This document shows, one piece after another, positions 36,594 through 46,584 of a stretch of 64,000 nucleotides of DNA; positions within the stretch are counted from its first letter, which is position 1; every line of letters begins with the position of its first letter. The stretch comes from Flavobacterium dauae (GTDB lineage: Bacteria; Bacteroidota; Bacteroidia; Flavobacteriales; Flavobacteriaceae): contig NZ_CP130821.1 of the NCBI RefSeq assembly GCF_004151275.2, forward strand, positions 682,001 through 746,000, read 5' to 3'. Position numbers and translations under genes: made by a program. The notes beneath the pieces are model-generated. The model was not told the origin of the DNA and ran no database searches. It was given only the letters and a program-made list of their open reading frames with translations.

Positions 36594-37337
36594 ATGAAAA
36601 AACTTGCATTATCGGCTTTTCTGTTAGCTGGATTTATGATCACGTCTTGTGATAAAAATGATGACGACACTACACCTCAAAATTCAGACAATTCTTATTT
36701 ACCTGTAAAGATAAACGATGAGGACGGAATCTATTCTTTTAAATACGATGCTCAAAATCGTTTGATTGAAATGAAAAGTGGCGATTCTGAAACAGCCTAC
36801 GTTTTAACAACATTCACTTACAGTGGCGATCAATTAACAGCTGTAAAAGAAACCGAAGTTGCACCAGGTTATACCGGCACAGAAGATTATGTGTTTACTT
36901 ACCAGAATAATAAGGTAACGGCAAAAGTAACCTATACCAATAGCAGTGGTGGCAATGGTAATATGACAGATGTATTGACAATTGATGGAAACGGACGTTT
37001 AACAAACTACGAAGAAGGTAATGCTTTTTATGATGCCAAAGGAAACTTAACAAAAATTCAAAGTCCGTATGATGAATATACATTTGAATACGATACTAAA
37101 AACGGCATTTTTAAAAATGTAAAAACACCGCAATGGGTATTTGTATATGTGTTAGATGAACATTTTATGTTTAAAGTGAATAACGCTGTTAAAGTTAGTT
37201 ATAAAGATTTAGAAGAAAATCAAACTTATTCACAAACGATATCATATACCTATAATACGGCTGATTATCCAACAAAAATGATTTCAGTAGATGAAGATAA
37301 CGATACCTATACTTCAACAATTCAATACAATAAATAA
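36594..37337 (+). CDS. Lipoprotein with YD-like repeats, paralogue 2 of 3
   Basis: A 247-residue lipoprotein, signal LSAFLLAGFMITSC then DKNDDD. The signal peptide is nearly the same as in the next gene (LSAFLLAGLMFTSC), showing recent duplication. The body has FKYDAQNRLIEM, FTYSGDQLTAVKE, FTYQNNKVTAKV and FEYDTKNGIFKNVKTPQWVF. These beta-hairpin units recall YD/RHS strands but are too few for an RHS shell. It has its own promoter and lies 20 bp before paralogue 3. Function unknown. Confidence 0.75.
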   Translation: MKKLALSAFLLAGFMITSCDKNDDDTTPQNSDNSYLPVKINDEDGIYSFKYDAQNRLIEMKSGDSETAYVLTTFTYSGDQLTAVKETEVAPGYTGTEDYVFTYQNNKVTAKVTYTNSSGGNGNMTDVLTIDGNGRLTNYEEGNAFYDAKGNLTKIQSPYDEYTFEYDTKNGIFKNVKTPQWVFVYVLDEHFMFKVNNAVKVSYKDLEENQTYSQTISYTYNTADYPTKMISVDEDNDTYTSTIQYNK

Positions 37338-37357
37338 TAATTTTTAAATATATACTT

Positions 37358-38095
37358 ATGAAAAAAATAGTATTATCGGCTTTTCTATTAGCTGGATTAA
37401 TGTTTACATCTTGTAAAGATGATGATAACAAAATTGATGAAGGTACAGTGGATATTTCTAAAATGTATCTGCCATTAAAAATTACTGCAGACGATTACAC
37501 AACAAATTACACCTATAACAACAAAGGACAGCTAACTAAAATTGTTGAAAGTGACGGATACGAATATACTTTTGCTTATTCTGGAAATCAATTAACTAGT
37601 TTTGTTGAAATTGACTCGGGTACTAAAACAACTTATACTTTTTCACAAAGTGGTAATATTATTACTGTAAATTTAGTAGGTGAAGTAAATGGTGAGACCC
37701 TTAATGATACACATACATTAGAAGTAGATGCTAAAGGAAATTTAATAAACGATGGTTATTTTATATATACTTATGATGCTAATGGAAATAATGTTATAGT
37801 TGAAGCCGAAAATGGCGATGGTATTGCAAATTTAACTTTCGATACAAAAAACAATGTTTTTAAGAACTTGAATTTACCAAAATGGGTTTCAAATTATTTG
37901 TCACTATTCAATAGCGGTAGTAATAATTCTTTAACATTTAGTTTTGTAAGTACAGAATATCCTGAAGATAATAATTCAGGAACAATGACGTACGAGTATA
38001 ATGCTGATGGGTATCCAACAAAAGCAACAGCTACAAGTACTGATGATACAGGAACATACACAGATACTCAAACTATAGAATATACCAAAAAGTAA
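37358..38095 (+). CDS. Lipoprotein with YD-like repeats, paralogue 3 of 3
   Basis: A 245-residue lipoprotein, signal LSAFLLAGLMFTSC then KDDDN. Repeated hairpins include YTYNNKGQLTKIVES, FAYSGNQLTSFVE, YTYDANGNNVIVE and FDTKNNVFKNLNLPKWVSNY. The last has the same place and wording as FDTKNGIFKNV in paralogue 2, so the fold is shared. It ends before a strong terminator. The three genes form a tandem family of probable surface lipoproteins of unknown role. Confidence 0.75.
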   Translation: MKKIVLSAFLLAGLMFTSCKDDDNKIDEGTVDISKMYLPLKITADDYTTNYTYNNKGQLTKIVESDGYEYTFAYSGNQLTSFVEIDSGTKTTYTFSQSGNIITVNLVGEVNGETLNDTHTLEVDAKGNLINDGYFIYTYDANGNNVIVEAENGDGIANLTFDTKNNVFKNLNLPKWVSNYLSLFNSGSNNSLTFSFVSTEYPEDNNSGTMTYEYNADGYPTKATATSTDDTGTYTDTQTIEYTKK

Positions 38096-38118
38096 TCTTA
38101 ATCAATTTAGATAATTAA

Positions 38119-38145
38119 AACTTGCCAACCTCGGCAAGTTTTTTT
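38119..38145 (+). terminator. Terminator after the lipoprotein cluster
   Basis: Perfect arms aacttgcc (38119-38126) and ggcaagtt (38133-38140) are followed by a T tract: a standard intrinsic terminator. Confidence 0.85.
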
Positions 38146-38172
38146 ATTTTGCAGAACATCAATAATTTAATT

Positions 38173-40287
38173 ATGAAAAAATTAGTCAGTTCTATTTTTA
38201 TCGCTTCGGTTATACTTTCGCAAAGTGTAAATGCTCAAAATAAAACAATGAATTATCCGCAAACACCAAAAAAAGAAGTTGTAGATACGTACTTTAACAC
38301 CAAAGTAGCAGATCCGTATCGTTGGTTAGAAGACGATCGTTCTGCCGAAACAGCCGCTTGGGTTACCGCCCAAAACAATGTAACTTTTGCTTATTTAGAT
38401 CAGATTCCGTACCGCGATCAGTTAAAAAAACAATTGACAGAAAAATGGAACTACGAAAAAATCGGAGCTCCGTTTGTAGAAGGCGATTTTACCTATTATT
38501 ATAAAAACGATGGATTACAAAATCAGTCGGTTTTGTATCGAAAAGATAAATCGGGTAAAGAAGAAATTTTTTTAGACCCCAATACCTTTTCTAAAGACGG
38601 AACCACTTCGTTAGCCGATGTTTCTTTTACAGAAGATGGAAGCTTGGTTGCTTATGCTATATCAGAAGGTGGAAGCGACTGGCGTAAAATCATCGTCTTA
38701 AATGCAAAAGATAAATCGGTAATTGGTGAAACCTTAATTGATGTAAAATTTTCAGGAATCAGCTGGTACAAAAACGAAGGCTTCTATTATTCAAGCTACG
38801 ATAAACCAACTGGATCAGAACTTTCAGCAAAGACTGATGAGCATAAACTGTATTATCATAAATTAGGAACATCGCAAAAAAACGACAGGCTTGTTTTTGG
38901 CGAAAAATACAAGCGTCGCTATGTGGGCGGATACGTTACCAACGATCAAAAATATTTGGTGGTAACTGCTGCAAATGCCACATCGGGCAACGAATTGTAT
39001 ATTCAAGATTTAACAAAAGCAAACAGTCAAATTCAGACAATTGTTACGGGGTTCGATAACGATTATTCCATCATTGATTCTAAAGACGGAAAATTGTATA
39101 TCGAAACAAATTTAAATGCTCCAAATAAAAAATTAATGGTTGTAAAGGCAGCAACATTAGTTAATAAAGATACTTGGGAAGATTTAATTTTAGAAAGCGA
39201 TAACGTGCTTGATTTATCTAAAGCCGGCGGTTATTTTTTTGCACATTATATGAAAGATGCCGTTTCGGTGGTGGAACAATTTGATTATACAGGAAAATTT
39301 ATCCGCAAAATTCAGTTGCCGGGTTTAGGAACAGCAAGTGGTTTTGGTGGTAAAAAAGATGATAAGGAGTTGTACTATTCCTTTACCAACTACATCACTC
39401 CGGGTACAATTTATAAAATGGATATAGCTTCGGGAAAATCTGAAATATACCAACAGCCAAAAGTAAAATTCAATCCCGAAGATTACGAATCAAAACAGGT
39501 TTTCTATACATCAAAAGATGGTACAAAAGTTCCAATGATGATTACTTATAAAAAAGGGACAAAATTAGACGGAAACAACCCAACCATGTTATATGCTTAC
39601 GGTGGATTCAATATTTCGTTAACGCCAAGTTTTAGTATTGCAAATGCGGTTTGGCTGGAAAACGGAGGGATTTATGCTGTCCCAAATCTGCGTGGTGGTG
39701 GCGAATACGGTAAAAAATGGCACGATGCAGGAACAAAACTACAAAAACAAAACGTTTTTGACGATTTCATTGCTGCAGCCGAATATCTGATTAAAGAAAA
39801 ATACACTTCATCTGATAAATTGGCTATTCGCGGAGGTTCAAACGGCGGATTGTTGGTTGGTGCAACCATGACACAACGTCCCGATTTAATGAAGGTAGCT
39901 TTACCAGCCGTTGGCGTGTTGGATATGTTGCGTTACCATACTTTTACCGCGGGTGCAGGCTGGGCGTACGATTATGGAACGGCAGAAGATTCAAAAGAAA
40001 TGTTTAATTATTTAAAAGGATATTCACCGGTGCATAACGTAAAAGCAGGCGTTTCGTATCCTGCAACAATGGTTACCACAGGCGACCATGACGACCGAGT
40101 TGTTCCGGCACACAGTTTTAAATTTGTTGCAGAATTACAAGAGAAAAATGCGGGTAACAATCCAATGTTAATTCGTATTGATGTAAATGCAGGGCACGGT
40201 GCAGGAAAATCGGTTCAGCAAACTATTAATGAAAATGCCGATATTCAAGCATTTACCCTTTGGAATATGGGGGTTGAGAAGTTGTAG
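38173..40287 (+). CDS. Prolyl oligopeptidase (S9A)
   Basis: A 704-residue secreted prolyl endopeptidase that cleaves short proline-containing peptides. The signal peptide ([19 protein letters not shown]) begins at the ATG at 38173; an in-frame ATG at 38122 lies in the upstream terminator and is rejected. The N-terminal propeller begins with [27 protein letters not shown]. The catalytic Ser556 is in RGGSNGGLL, Asp is in [12 protein letters not shown], and His is in [10 protein letters not shown] near-identical copy of its last 72 codons occurs at 50440-50658. Confidence 0.95.
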   Translation: MKKLVSSIFIASVILSQSVNAQNKTMNYPQTPKKEVVDTYFNTKVADPYRWLEDDRSAETAAWVTAQNNVTFAYLDQIPYRDQLKKQLTEKWNYEKIGAPFVEGDFTYYYKNDGLQNQSVLYRKDKSGKEEIFLDPNTFSKDGTTSLADVSFTEDGSLVAYAISEGGSDWRKIIVLNAKDKSVIGETLIDVKFSGISWYKNEGFYYSSYDKPTGSELSAKTDEHKLYYHKLGTSQKNDRLVFGEKYKRRYVGGYVTNDQKYLVVTAANATSGNELYIQDLTKANSQIQTIVTGFDNDYSIIDSKDGKLYIETNLNAPNKKLMVVKAATLVNKDTWEDLILESDNVLDLSKAGGYFFAHYMKDAVSVVEQFDYTGKFIRKIQLPGLGTASGFGGKKDDKELYYSFTNYITPGTIYKMDIASGKSEIYQQPKVKFNPEDYESKQVFYTSKDGTKVPMMITYKKGTKLDGNNPTMLYAYGGFNISLTPSFSIANAVWLENGGIYAVPNLRGGGEYGKKWHDAGTKLQKQNVFDDFIAAAEYLIKEKYTSSDKLAIRGGSNGGLLVGATMTQRPDLMKVALPAVGVLDMLRYHTFTAGAGWAYDYGTAEDSKEMFNYLKGYSPVHNVKAGVSYPATMVTTGDHDDRVVPAHSFKFVAELQEKNAGNNPMLIRIDVNAGHGAGKSVQQTINENADIQAFTLWNMGVEKL

Positions 40288-40340
40288 TGTATATAAAGAC
40301 GATTACTCTGAACTTGTTTTAGAGTCATATATTTAAAAAC

Positions 40341-40374
40341 AAAAAAATCCATCGTTTACCGCGATGGATTTTTT
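40341..40374. terminator. Terminator after prolyl oligopeptidase
   Basis: Arms aaaatccatcg (40344-40354) and cgatggatttt (40362-40372) with flanking A and T tracts form a strong hairpin 54 bp after the stop. Confidence 0.85.
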
Positions 40375-40471
40375 AGCGAAATTTAAGAAAATAAATTTTA
40401 CTAATACGCAAAATTTACTTTCTTGCGAATGTTTTTAAATGATATTTATCCTGTTGCTTAAAAGGAATCTT

Positions 40472-40479
40472 TATATTTG
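40472..40479 (+). promoter_or_regulatory. Promoter -7 element of the phosphohexomutase gene
   Basis: TATATTTG matches TAnnTTTG, 22 bp before the ATG at 40502. A TTG at 40454-40456 is a possible -33 element with a shorter than usual 15-bp spacer. Confidence 0.55.
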
Positions 40480-40501
40480 TTTCCAACAAAATTAAAACTA
40501 A

Positions 40502-41890
40502 ATGACCTTAATAAAATCAATTTCGGGAATTCGCGGTACCATTGGTGGTAACGTGGGCGAAAATTTAACTCCGATCGATGCTGTAAAATTTGCATCGGCT
40601 TATGGAACTTTCTTAAAAAACAGCTTACAAAAAGATAAATTAACCGTTGTAATTGGACGTGACGCCCGCATTTCGGGACCAATGATTCATCAATTGGTTA
40701 TGCAAACATTGGTTGGCTTGGGGATTAATATTATAGATTTAGGATTATCAACCACGCCAACTGTTGAAGTTGCTGTTCCTTTGGAAAAAGCCGATGGTGG
40801 AATTATTTTAACGGCTTCACATAACCCAAAACAATGGAATGCACTAAAATTATTGAATAATAGAGGCGAATTTTTAAGCGGAGCCGAAGGTGCTTTGATT
40901 TTAGAAATTGCAGAATCAGACAGTTTTGATTTTTCCGATGTTGATTCGTTGGGAACAATTACCGAAATTACCGATTATATGGATCGACATATCGATGAAG
41001 TTTTAAACCTAAAACTGGTTGATGTTGAAGCTGTTAAAAGCAAAAAGTTTAAAGTTGTTGTTGATGGTGTAAATTCTTCGGGCGGTATTGTAATTCCTGA
41101 TTTGTTAAAGAAAATGGGCGTTGAAGTCGTTGAATTGTACTGTGAACCAAACGGACATTTTCCTCACAATCCCGAGCCTTTAAAAGAACATTTAACCGAT
41201 ATCTGCGAATTGGTTGTTAAAGAAAAAGCCGATTTTGGTATTGTGGTTGATCCCGATGTAGATCGTTTGGCGTTTATTAGTAACAACGGCGAAATGTTTG
41301 GCGAAGAATATACTTTGGTAGCAGTTGCCGATTATGTTTTGAGTAAAACTCCGGGTAATACAGTCTCAAATATGTCGTCGTCTCGTGCGTTGAGAGATGT
41401 TACCGAAAAACACAACGGAATGTACGAAGCATCGGCAGTTGGCGAGGTGAATGTGGTGGAATTAATGAAGAAAACCAACGCCATAATTGGTGGCGAAGGC
41501 AACGGAGGAATTATTTATCCTGAAATTCATTATGGTCGCGATGCGTTGGTTGGAGTGGCTTTATTTTTAACTCATTTGGCAAAACAAGATTTAGATGTAG
41601 CAAGTCTGCGTGCAAGCTATCCGCACTATTTTATGAGCAAAAATAAAATAGAACTAACACCAGAAATCAGCGTTGATGCTATTTTAGAAGAAATGCAAAA
41701 GCTTTATGCAAACGAAAAAATTACTACAATTGACGGAGTAAAAATTGATTTAGCTGACAGTTGGGTACATTTGCGAAAATCGAATACCGAACCGATTATT
41801 CGTATTTATACCGAAGCACCAACGCAACAGCAAGCCAATACGTTAGCTCAAACAATTTTAAATGAAATTCAAGAAATTGTAAAACGATAA
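40502..41890 (+). CDS. glmM: Phosphoglucosamine mutase (alpha-D-phosphohexomutase family)
   Basis: A 462-residue phosphohexomutase, probably converting glucosamine-6-phosphate to glucosamine-1-phosphate for cell-wall UDP-GlcNAc. All four family loops are present: the phosphoserine loop TASHNPKQWNA (Ser106), the metal loop VDPDVDRLAF, the sugar loop GGEGNGGI and the phosphate loop RKSNTEPIIRIYTEA. The catalytic loop begins with Thr rather than the Ser usual in proteobacterial GlmM, so a phosphomanno- or phosphoglucomutase activity is possible. It has its own promoter. Confidence 0.9.
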   Translation: MTLIKSISGIRGTIGGNVGENLTPIDAVKFASAYGTFLKNSLQKDKLTVVIGRDARISGPMIHQLVMQTLVGLGINIIDLGLSTTPTVEVAVPLEKADGGIILTASHNPKQWNALKLLNNRGEFLSGAEGALILEIAESDSFDFSDVDSLGTITEITDYMDRHIDEVLNLKLVDVEAVKSKKFKVVVDGVNSSGGIVIPDLLKKMGVEVVELYCEPNGHFPHNPEPLKEHLTDICELVVKEKADFGIVVDPDVDRLAFISNNGEMFGEEYTLVAVADYVLSKTPGNTVSNMSSSRALRDVTEKHNGMYEASAVGEVNVVELMKKTNAIIGGEGNGGIIYPEIHYGRDALVGVALFLTHLAKQDLDVASLRASYPHYFMSKNKIELTPEISVDAILEEMQKLYANEKITTIDGVKIDLADSWVHLRKSNTEPIIRIYTEAPTQQQANTLAQTILNEIQEIVKR

Positions 41891-41943
41891 TCTTATTTAT
41901 GCTTTTATCTTTGGTTGAAAAATTGTAAATTGTAAAGAAAATT

Positions 41944-42306
41944 ATGAAAGATACAACGTTAGTAATGGGTGCTTCTGAAAACATACAGAGATACTCTAAT
42001 ATGGCTATCAGAAAATTATTAAGTCATAACCACAAAGTAAAAGCTTTCGGGATTCGCGATGGTGTGGTTGAAGGCGTTCAAATAGAGAAATCTCTTATTG
42101 ATTATGACAATATTGATACAGTAACGCTTTATTTAAACCCTGCCAATCAACAACCATATTACAATTATATTTTAAGTTTAAAACCAAGAAGGGTTATTTT
42201 TAATCCGGGAACAGAGAATTCTGAATTGCAGATTTTATTAAAGAAAAACAATATTGAATTTGAAGAAGCCTGCACATTGGTTTTGTTAAGTATTAATCAG
42301 TACTAA
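41944..42306 (+). CDS. CoA-binding domain protein
   Basis: A 120-residue single-domain protein of the CoA-binding (YccU-like) family with a Rossmann fold: TTLVMGASENIQRYSNMAIRKLLSHNHKV at the N-terminus, DTVTLYLNPANQQPYYNYIL in the middle and RVIFNPGTENSELQILLKKNNIEFEEACTLVLL at the end. The family binds CoA or a related nucleotide; its physiological job is unknown. It lies 53 bp after glmM and ends before a strong bidirectional terminator. Confidence 0.85.
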   Translation: MKDTTLVMGASENIQRYSNMAIRKLLSHNHKVKAFGIRDGVVEGVQIEKSLIDYDNIDTVTLYLNPANQQPYYNYILSLKPRRVIFNPGTENSELQILLKKNNIEFEEACTLVLLSINQY

Positions 42307-42317
42307 GGGCATAAAAA

Positions 42318-42351
42318 ACAAAACCGTTTCAAGATTATGAAACGGTTTTGT
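42318..42351. terminator. Bidirectional terminator
   Basis: Arms acaaaaccgtttc (42318-42330) and gaaacggttttgt (42339-42351) form a 13-bp perfect stem between convergent genes, with A and T tracts on either side. Confidence 0.88.
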
Positions 42352-42363
42352 TTTATTTAAGTA

Positions 42364-43080
42364 TCAATTCCCTAACTTGTAATTGGTATAACATTCGTTA
42401 ACGGCATTAAAAATCTGGTAATCGCTGGCGGTATAAATAAACCGTTCGGAATAATTGCAACGCTGTAATATTTTTACAATTTCTTCTTTAGAAATATCAA
42501 GTAATGCAGAAACCATTTCACGATCGTATTTCTTTTTCATTAATTCAATCAGTTCTGCTTCTTCACGAATCTGATTTATTTTTTTTGTTTCGCGTGAGTT
42601 CCGTTTCATAGCATTGTAAATACCATTAATTGGATTTAAACCACGATTATAACTGGCTACATAGCCAGTAGCTCCAAAATCACGGTAATAAGGATAATCT
42701 GCCAAAGCAATTAATTTGGTATCCACAGACAAAATACCTGTCAAGTTTAAGGTATTAATAATCATTTCATCTAAAACCGTAGAAGTATCTTTAATATAAA
42801 TCTTCATCTTTCCTTCTTTAAACCAATCGTTTGTAACTTTAATTTTTAACGATCTAAATCCTTCAGAAGAAATATGTAATGTGTCATTTACGTTTGCCAG
42901 AATGGTAAAAACACCGTCTGTACTTGTCTGTGCAACTTTTAATGAGCTTAAATTAATAATGTTTACATTACTTTCCGGACTATAGCTTAATTCGCTATAA
43001 ACAATTCCCTGAATGTTTTTCTCTTGGGCATAGTTAGCAACAGAAAGTAATAAAAAAAATAAAACTGCAAAATATCTCAT
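42364..43080 (-). CDS. Secreted carboxypeptidase-regulatory-like domain protein
   Basis: A 238-residue protein with signal peptide (YFAVLFFLLLSVANYAQ) and a carboxypeptidase-like regulatory domain at about residues 22-105 (NIQGIVYSELSYSPESNVNIINLSS...TDGVFTIL). A helical, basic C-terminal part has two lone cysteines. No TonB plug or barrel is present. Such proteins are common in flavobacteria near the cell surface; the function is unknown. It is convergent with the CoA-binding gene and follows the helicase start on neither strand, so it is probably a single-gene unit. Confidence 0.78.
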   Translation of the reverse strand: MRYFAVLFFLLLSVANYAQEKNIQGIVYSELSYSPESNVNIINLSSLKVAQTSTDGVFTILANVNDTLHISSEGFRSLKIKVTNDWFKEGKMKIYIKDTSTVLDEMIINTLNLTGILSVDTKLIALADYPYYRDFGATGYVASYNRGLNPINGIYNAMKRNSRETKKINQIREEAELIELMKKKYDREMVSALLDISKEEIVKILQRCNYSERFIYTASDYQIFNAVNECYTNYKLGN

Positions 43081-43159
43081 ATTTGTTTTTAGTATGAACC
43101 AAAAGTACAGGATATTTTGCAGTTTTGTGTGTTTATTTTGTAAATATTAACAAGAAATC

Positions 43160-44986
43160 TTAGTTGGATCTTCGTGGACGATCTCCACGAACCGATCTGC
43201 GTTCATTTCTTGCTGGGCGATCGTCTTCTCTGCGACGTCCAAATTTACCTTCTGTTCTTCGTTCGCCACCTGATGATCTTCTATCTGATGAAGAGCGTTC
43301 GCTGCGGAAACCACCACTTCTTTCACCACGGAAGCCGCCGCTTCTGCCTCCTCTGCCATTGTGATCTCTTCTTGAAGATGAACCACCACCGCTGGTAGAA
43401 ATTTCAACATTTACCTGACGCCCTTCGTGGTGCATATTGTTCAATATTTCCATAACACGTTCGCTGTGTGAAGCATCGGTATTAAAGAACGAAAATCCTT
43501 CTTTTACATCAACTTTAAATAAATCATCTCTGCCTAAATCTAACGTATCACGTAAGAAATCTTTCAGACTCATCCAATCGAAATTGTCACGAGCACCTAA
43601 ATTTAAGAAATAACGAACCGAACCATCAGAATTTACAGTAGCTTCGCCTTTTTCGCGGGATTTTGGAGAATCGATTGTATTTTGCTTTTTGTAATATTCA
43701 ATAAAACGATTGAATTCTAACGAAAACATTTTTTTGATTAATTCTTCTTTTGATAAATCGCCTAATAATTCTTCGATTTTTGGCAAGTATTTATCAATTT
43801 CTGAATCAACCTCAACAGATCTTGCTTTGTTTGCTAAGTGAATTAACTGCACTTCGCAAATTTCCATTCCGGTTGGAATTGGTTTTTGAACAAATTTTGT
43901 TTTAATGATACGTTCAATCATCTGAATTTTTTTGAACTCAGATTTTGTTACAATAACGATTGATGTACCTGTTTTACCTGCACGCCCGGTACGACCTGAA
44001 CGGTGGTTGTAGGTTTCAATTTCATCGGGTAACTGATAGTTAATCACATGTGTAATATCGTCAACATCAATACCACGGGCGGCAACATCGGTAGCTACCA
44101 GCATTTGAATTTGGCGACCACGGAATGCCTTCATTACACCATCGCGTTGTGCTTGCGATAAATCACCGTGTAAAGCTGCTGCGTTGTATCCGTCTTCAAT
44201 TAACTTTTCGGCAACTGCTTGTGTATCGCGTTTTGTTCTACAGAAAACAACCGAGAAAATATCGGGGTTCATATCTGCTAAACGCTTTAAAACCGGGTAA
44301 CGATCACGTGCACCAACCAAATAATATTCGTGCGATACGTTTACCGATCCTTGATTTTTATGTCCCACCGTAATTTCTTGCGGACGTTTCATAAATTCTT
44401 TAGCAATTCGTGCAACTTCCTGTGGCATAGTTGCAGAGAAAAGCCATGTGTTTTTTTCGTCTGGTGTATCAGATAATATTGATGTAATATCGTCATAGAA
44501 TCCCATGTTCAACATTTCATCAGCTTCGTCTAATACACAGATTTGTATGTTTTTAATGTTAACATAGTTTCTGTTAATCATATCCTGCATACGACCGGGT
44601 GTTGCCACAATAATTTGTGCACCACGTTTCACTTCTTTTGCCTGCTCTGTAATGCTGGCACCGCCATAAACCGCAACTGTATGTAAGCCCTTTACATATT
44701 TTGAATATTGCTTGATTTCGTTGGTAATTTGTAAACACAATTCTCTGGTAGGCGATAGGATTAATGCCTGTGTGCTTCTGTTCTCCGGATCAATTTTTTG
44801 AATCAGAGGAAACCCGAAAGCAGCTGTTTTCCCAGTACCCGTTTGCGCCAGTGCAACGATATCTGTATCTTGTTGCAACAATAAGGGAATAGCTTTTTCC
44901 TGAACCTCTGAAGGGTTTTCAAAACCTAAGTCCTGAATTGCTTTTAAAAGCAATTCGTTTAATCCTAATTCTTGGAATTTATTCAT
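43160..44986 (-). CDS. DEAD-box RNA helicase, DeaD/CsdA type
   Basis: A 608-residue ATP-dependent RNA helicase. The Q motif FENPSEVQEKAIP, motif I AQTGTGKT, motif II DEAD, motif III SAT and motif VI HRSGRTGRAG are intact. After the RecA core a linker leads to a DbpA-like RNA-binding domain (about 470-540, RYFLNLGARDNFDWMSLKDFLRD). A tail of about 65 residues rich in Arg, Gly and Ser follows, typical of RNA-chaperoning helicases active in ribosome assembly and cold response. The 227-bp upstream gap has room for a long leader. Confidence 0.95.
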   Translation of the reverse strand: MNKFQELGLNELLLKAIQDLGFENPSEVQEKAIPLLLQQDTDIVALAQTGTGKTAAFGFPLIQKIDPENRSTQALILSPTRELCLQITNEIKQYSKYVKGLHTVAVYGGASITEQAKEVKRGAQIIVATPGRMQDMINRNYVNIKNIQICVLDEADEMLNMGFYDDITSILSDTPDEKNTWLFSATMPQEVARIAKEFMKRPQEITVGHKNQGSVNVSHEYYLVGARDRYPVLKRLADMNPDIFSVVFCRTKRDTQAVAEKLIEDGYNAAALHGDLSQAQRDGVMKAFRGRQIQMLVATDVAARGIDVDDITHVINYQLPDEIETYNHRSGRTGRAGKTGTSIVIVTKSEFKKIQMIERIIKTKFVQKPIPTGMEICEVQLIHLANKARSVEVDSEIDKYLPKIEELLGDLSKEELIKKMFSLEFNRFIEYYKKQNTIDSPKSREKGEATVNSDGSVRYFLNLGARDNFDWMSLKDFLRDTLDLGRDDLFKVDVKEGFSFFNTDASHSERVMEILNNMHHEGRQVNVEISTSGGGSSSRRDHNGRGGRSGGFRGERSGGFRSERSSSDRRSSGGERRTEGKFGRRREDDRPARNERRSVRGDRPRRSN

Positions 44987-45213
44987 ATAATTTTTAAAAT
45001 AGCTGCAAAGATACGGTTTTTTTTGCGGATTTTAAATTTTATTGTACAAAATGGTATTTTGTTTTATTTTTTGTTTATGAAAAGAGCAACTTAACTAAAA
45101 AGTATCCAACCAGACAAAAAAATAATGTAAAAAGATTTCGTTCCCAAATGTTTCCCAATTTCAGGATTTACTTTGCCTTATCATTTTAAAGTAGAAACTA
45201 AATATCCTAAAAA

Positions 45214-45984
45214 TTGAAAAAACATTTTATACGCCTTTTATTTCTTTGTTTTGTAAACACAAATTACGCACAGATAAGTTCGCCGGGACTAGGAAAAGCA
45301 AATACTGCCAGTTGGTTTGCCGTTGGATTTGAACAACAATTAGATACCATAAAAAATAAAAATTGGAAATCGATGACTTATGTGGGTGTGGGCAGAAAAA
45401 GTAACCCTGATAACAACAATCCTTTTTATAAACCGGCAATTTTTGTTATTAATCAAGAGTTTTATCATCAGTTTCATAACAATTGGCAATATTCTTTTGC
45501 ATTGAGTTATCGGAAACAAAACGAATATTCGGATTCTTTTCCGTATGAAGAAATATATCCAAAATCAACCCAAGAAATTCGGCTTTACGGTAGATTTTCG
45601 TATATTTTTAAAACCGATCGATTAAAGCTTACACCAACATTTCGGCAAGAATTTAGAAGGTTCTTTACGCCTGATTTTACAAATGCAGAAGACATTTTTC
45701 AATTACGTTCGCGGTTTCGTTTGCAATTATCCATAAATTTAGACGCAAACAAACATCATAAATTAACATTCAATTCAGAACAACTATTCTCAATAAGCAA
45801 AGAAACTGCTCAATGGTCTGATTTTAATTATCGTGAAAGTCGTTTTTCTTTGTTTTACTCTTATTCACCTGTGAAAATGCCCGTTACTTTTAGTTTGGGA
45901 TATATGAAAAATATTGTGGGCACAAAAAACACTTACAATGTTGATTATTTTGCGTTTGATATGGTTTTTAAAAATTTGTTGTAA
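45214..45984 (+). CDS. DUF2490 outer-membrane protein
   Basis: A 256-residue beta-barrel-like protein with a signal peptide (FIRLLFLCFVNTNYAQ). It belongs by pattern to DUF2490: NTASWFAVGFEQQLD, WQYSFALSYRKQNEYSD, EIRLYGRFSYIFKTDRLKLTPTFRQEFRRFF and a final strand ending aromatic. The translation start is a TTG at 45214-45216, which is needed to keep the whole signal peptide. It probably sits in the outer membrane; substrate and partners are unknown. Confidence 0.8.
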   Translation: MKKHFIRLLFLCFVNTNYAQISSPGLGKANTASWFAVGFEQQLDTIKNKNWKSMTYVGVGRKSNPDNNNPFYKPAIFVINQEFYHQFHNNWQYSFALSYRKQNEYSDSFPYEEIYPKSTQEIRLYGRFSYIFKTDRLKLTPTFRQEFRRFFTPDFTNAEDIFQLRSRFRLQLSINLDANKHHKLTFNSEQLFSISKETAQWSDFNYRESRFSLFYSYSPVKMPVTFSLGYMKNIVGTKNTYNVDYFAFDMVFKNLL

Positions 45985-46082
45985 CAGAGATAAAAACTTA
46001 AATTCTGTATATTTATTATTTTAATAGTTAACGTTAATAAATTACTTACTTTTGAAGAAAAAGATCAATCTAATTAATAAAT

Positions 46083-46584
46083 ATGAAAAACATTTTTTTT
46101 ATTATTATTCAATTTGCTTACGCTATTAAGTTTCTCGCAAAATGAAAAAAGTTATAGAGATTCATTTTATTTGAATATTGTGATAAATAGTGAGCAAAAT
46201 TATGGAATGAATGTTGAATCTTCACCATATTTTGTAAAGGACGATATTCTGCAAATTTATCCAACCGAAAAGTTATTCATAGAAACAGAAGTTAAGAATG
46301 ATACTATTTATTCAATGAAAGTAGTAAAGGAAAATCTCTATCCTGAAAAAACTATTACAGTTGACTTCAAACAATCTGCGGAAGATCGAAGTAAAGTTTC
46401 AATGTTTTTAACTGTAAAAAATCCTTTTGATAAAAATTTAATTTATAAAGCACGAATGTTTACTCCATTTAGCAACGAATTGAAGGCCACAAGTATTATG
46501 CCTGTAAAACCAAAGTTGTCTGCATATGAGATTTGGCCTCACGCAATTATAAGTTTGGTTTTAACTGATTGGAAATTAGAATAA
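46083..46584 (+). pseudogene. Secreted protein with a +1 shift in a T8 tract of its signal peptide
   Basis: From the ATG at 46083 the frame reads MKNIF and then runs to a stop after about 20 codons. Removing one T from the eight-T tract at 46093-46100 gives MKNIFLLLFNLLTLLSFSQ, a perfect signal peptide, continuous with a 157-residue frame that runs to 46584. The mature part (NEKSYRDSFYLNIVIN...) has no recognised domain. The cause may be a sequencing error, true loss, or slippage at the homopolymer (phase variation). The 3' end overlaps the convergent rdgB by 9 bp. Confidence 0.7.

Noticed and set aside
38122..38172. Upstream ATG of prolyl oligopeptidase at 38122
   Set aside because: It lies within the terminator hairpin and would hide the signal peptide behind 17 unrelated residues.
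43147..43410. Open frames on both strands across the helicase tail
   Set aside because: They are frame shadows of the Arg/Gly-rich repetitive tail; the helicase frame itself is continuous.
45227..45439. Antisense frame opposite the DUF2490 gene
   Set aside because: It is short and lies wholly within a recognisable coding region on the other strand.
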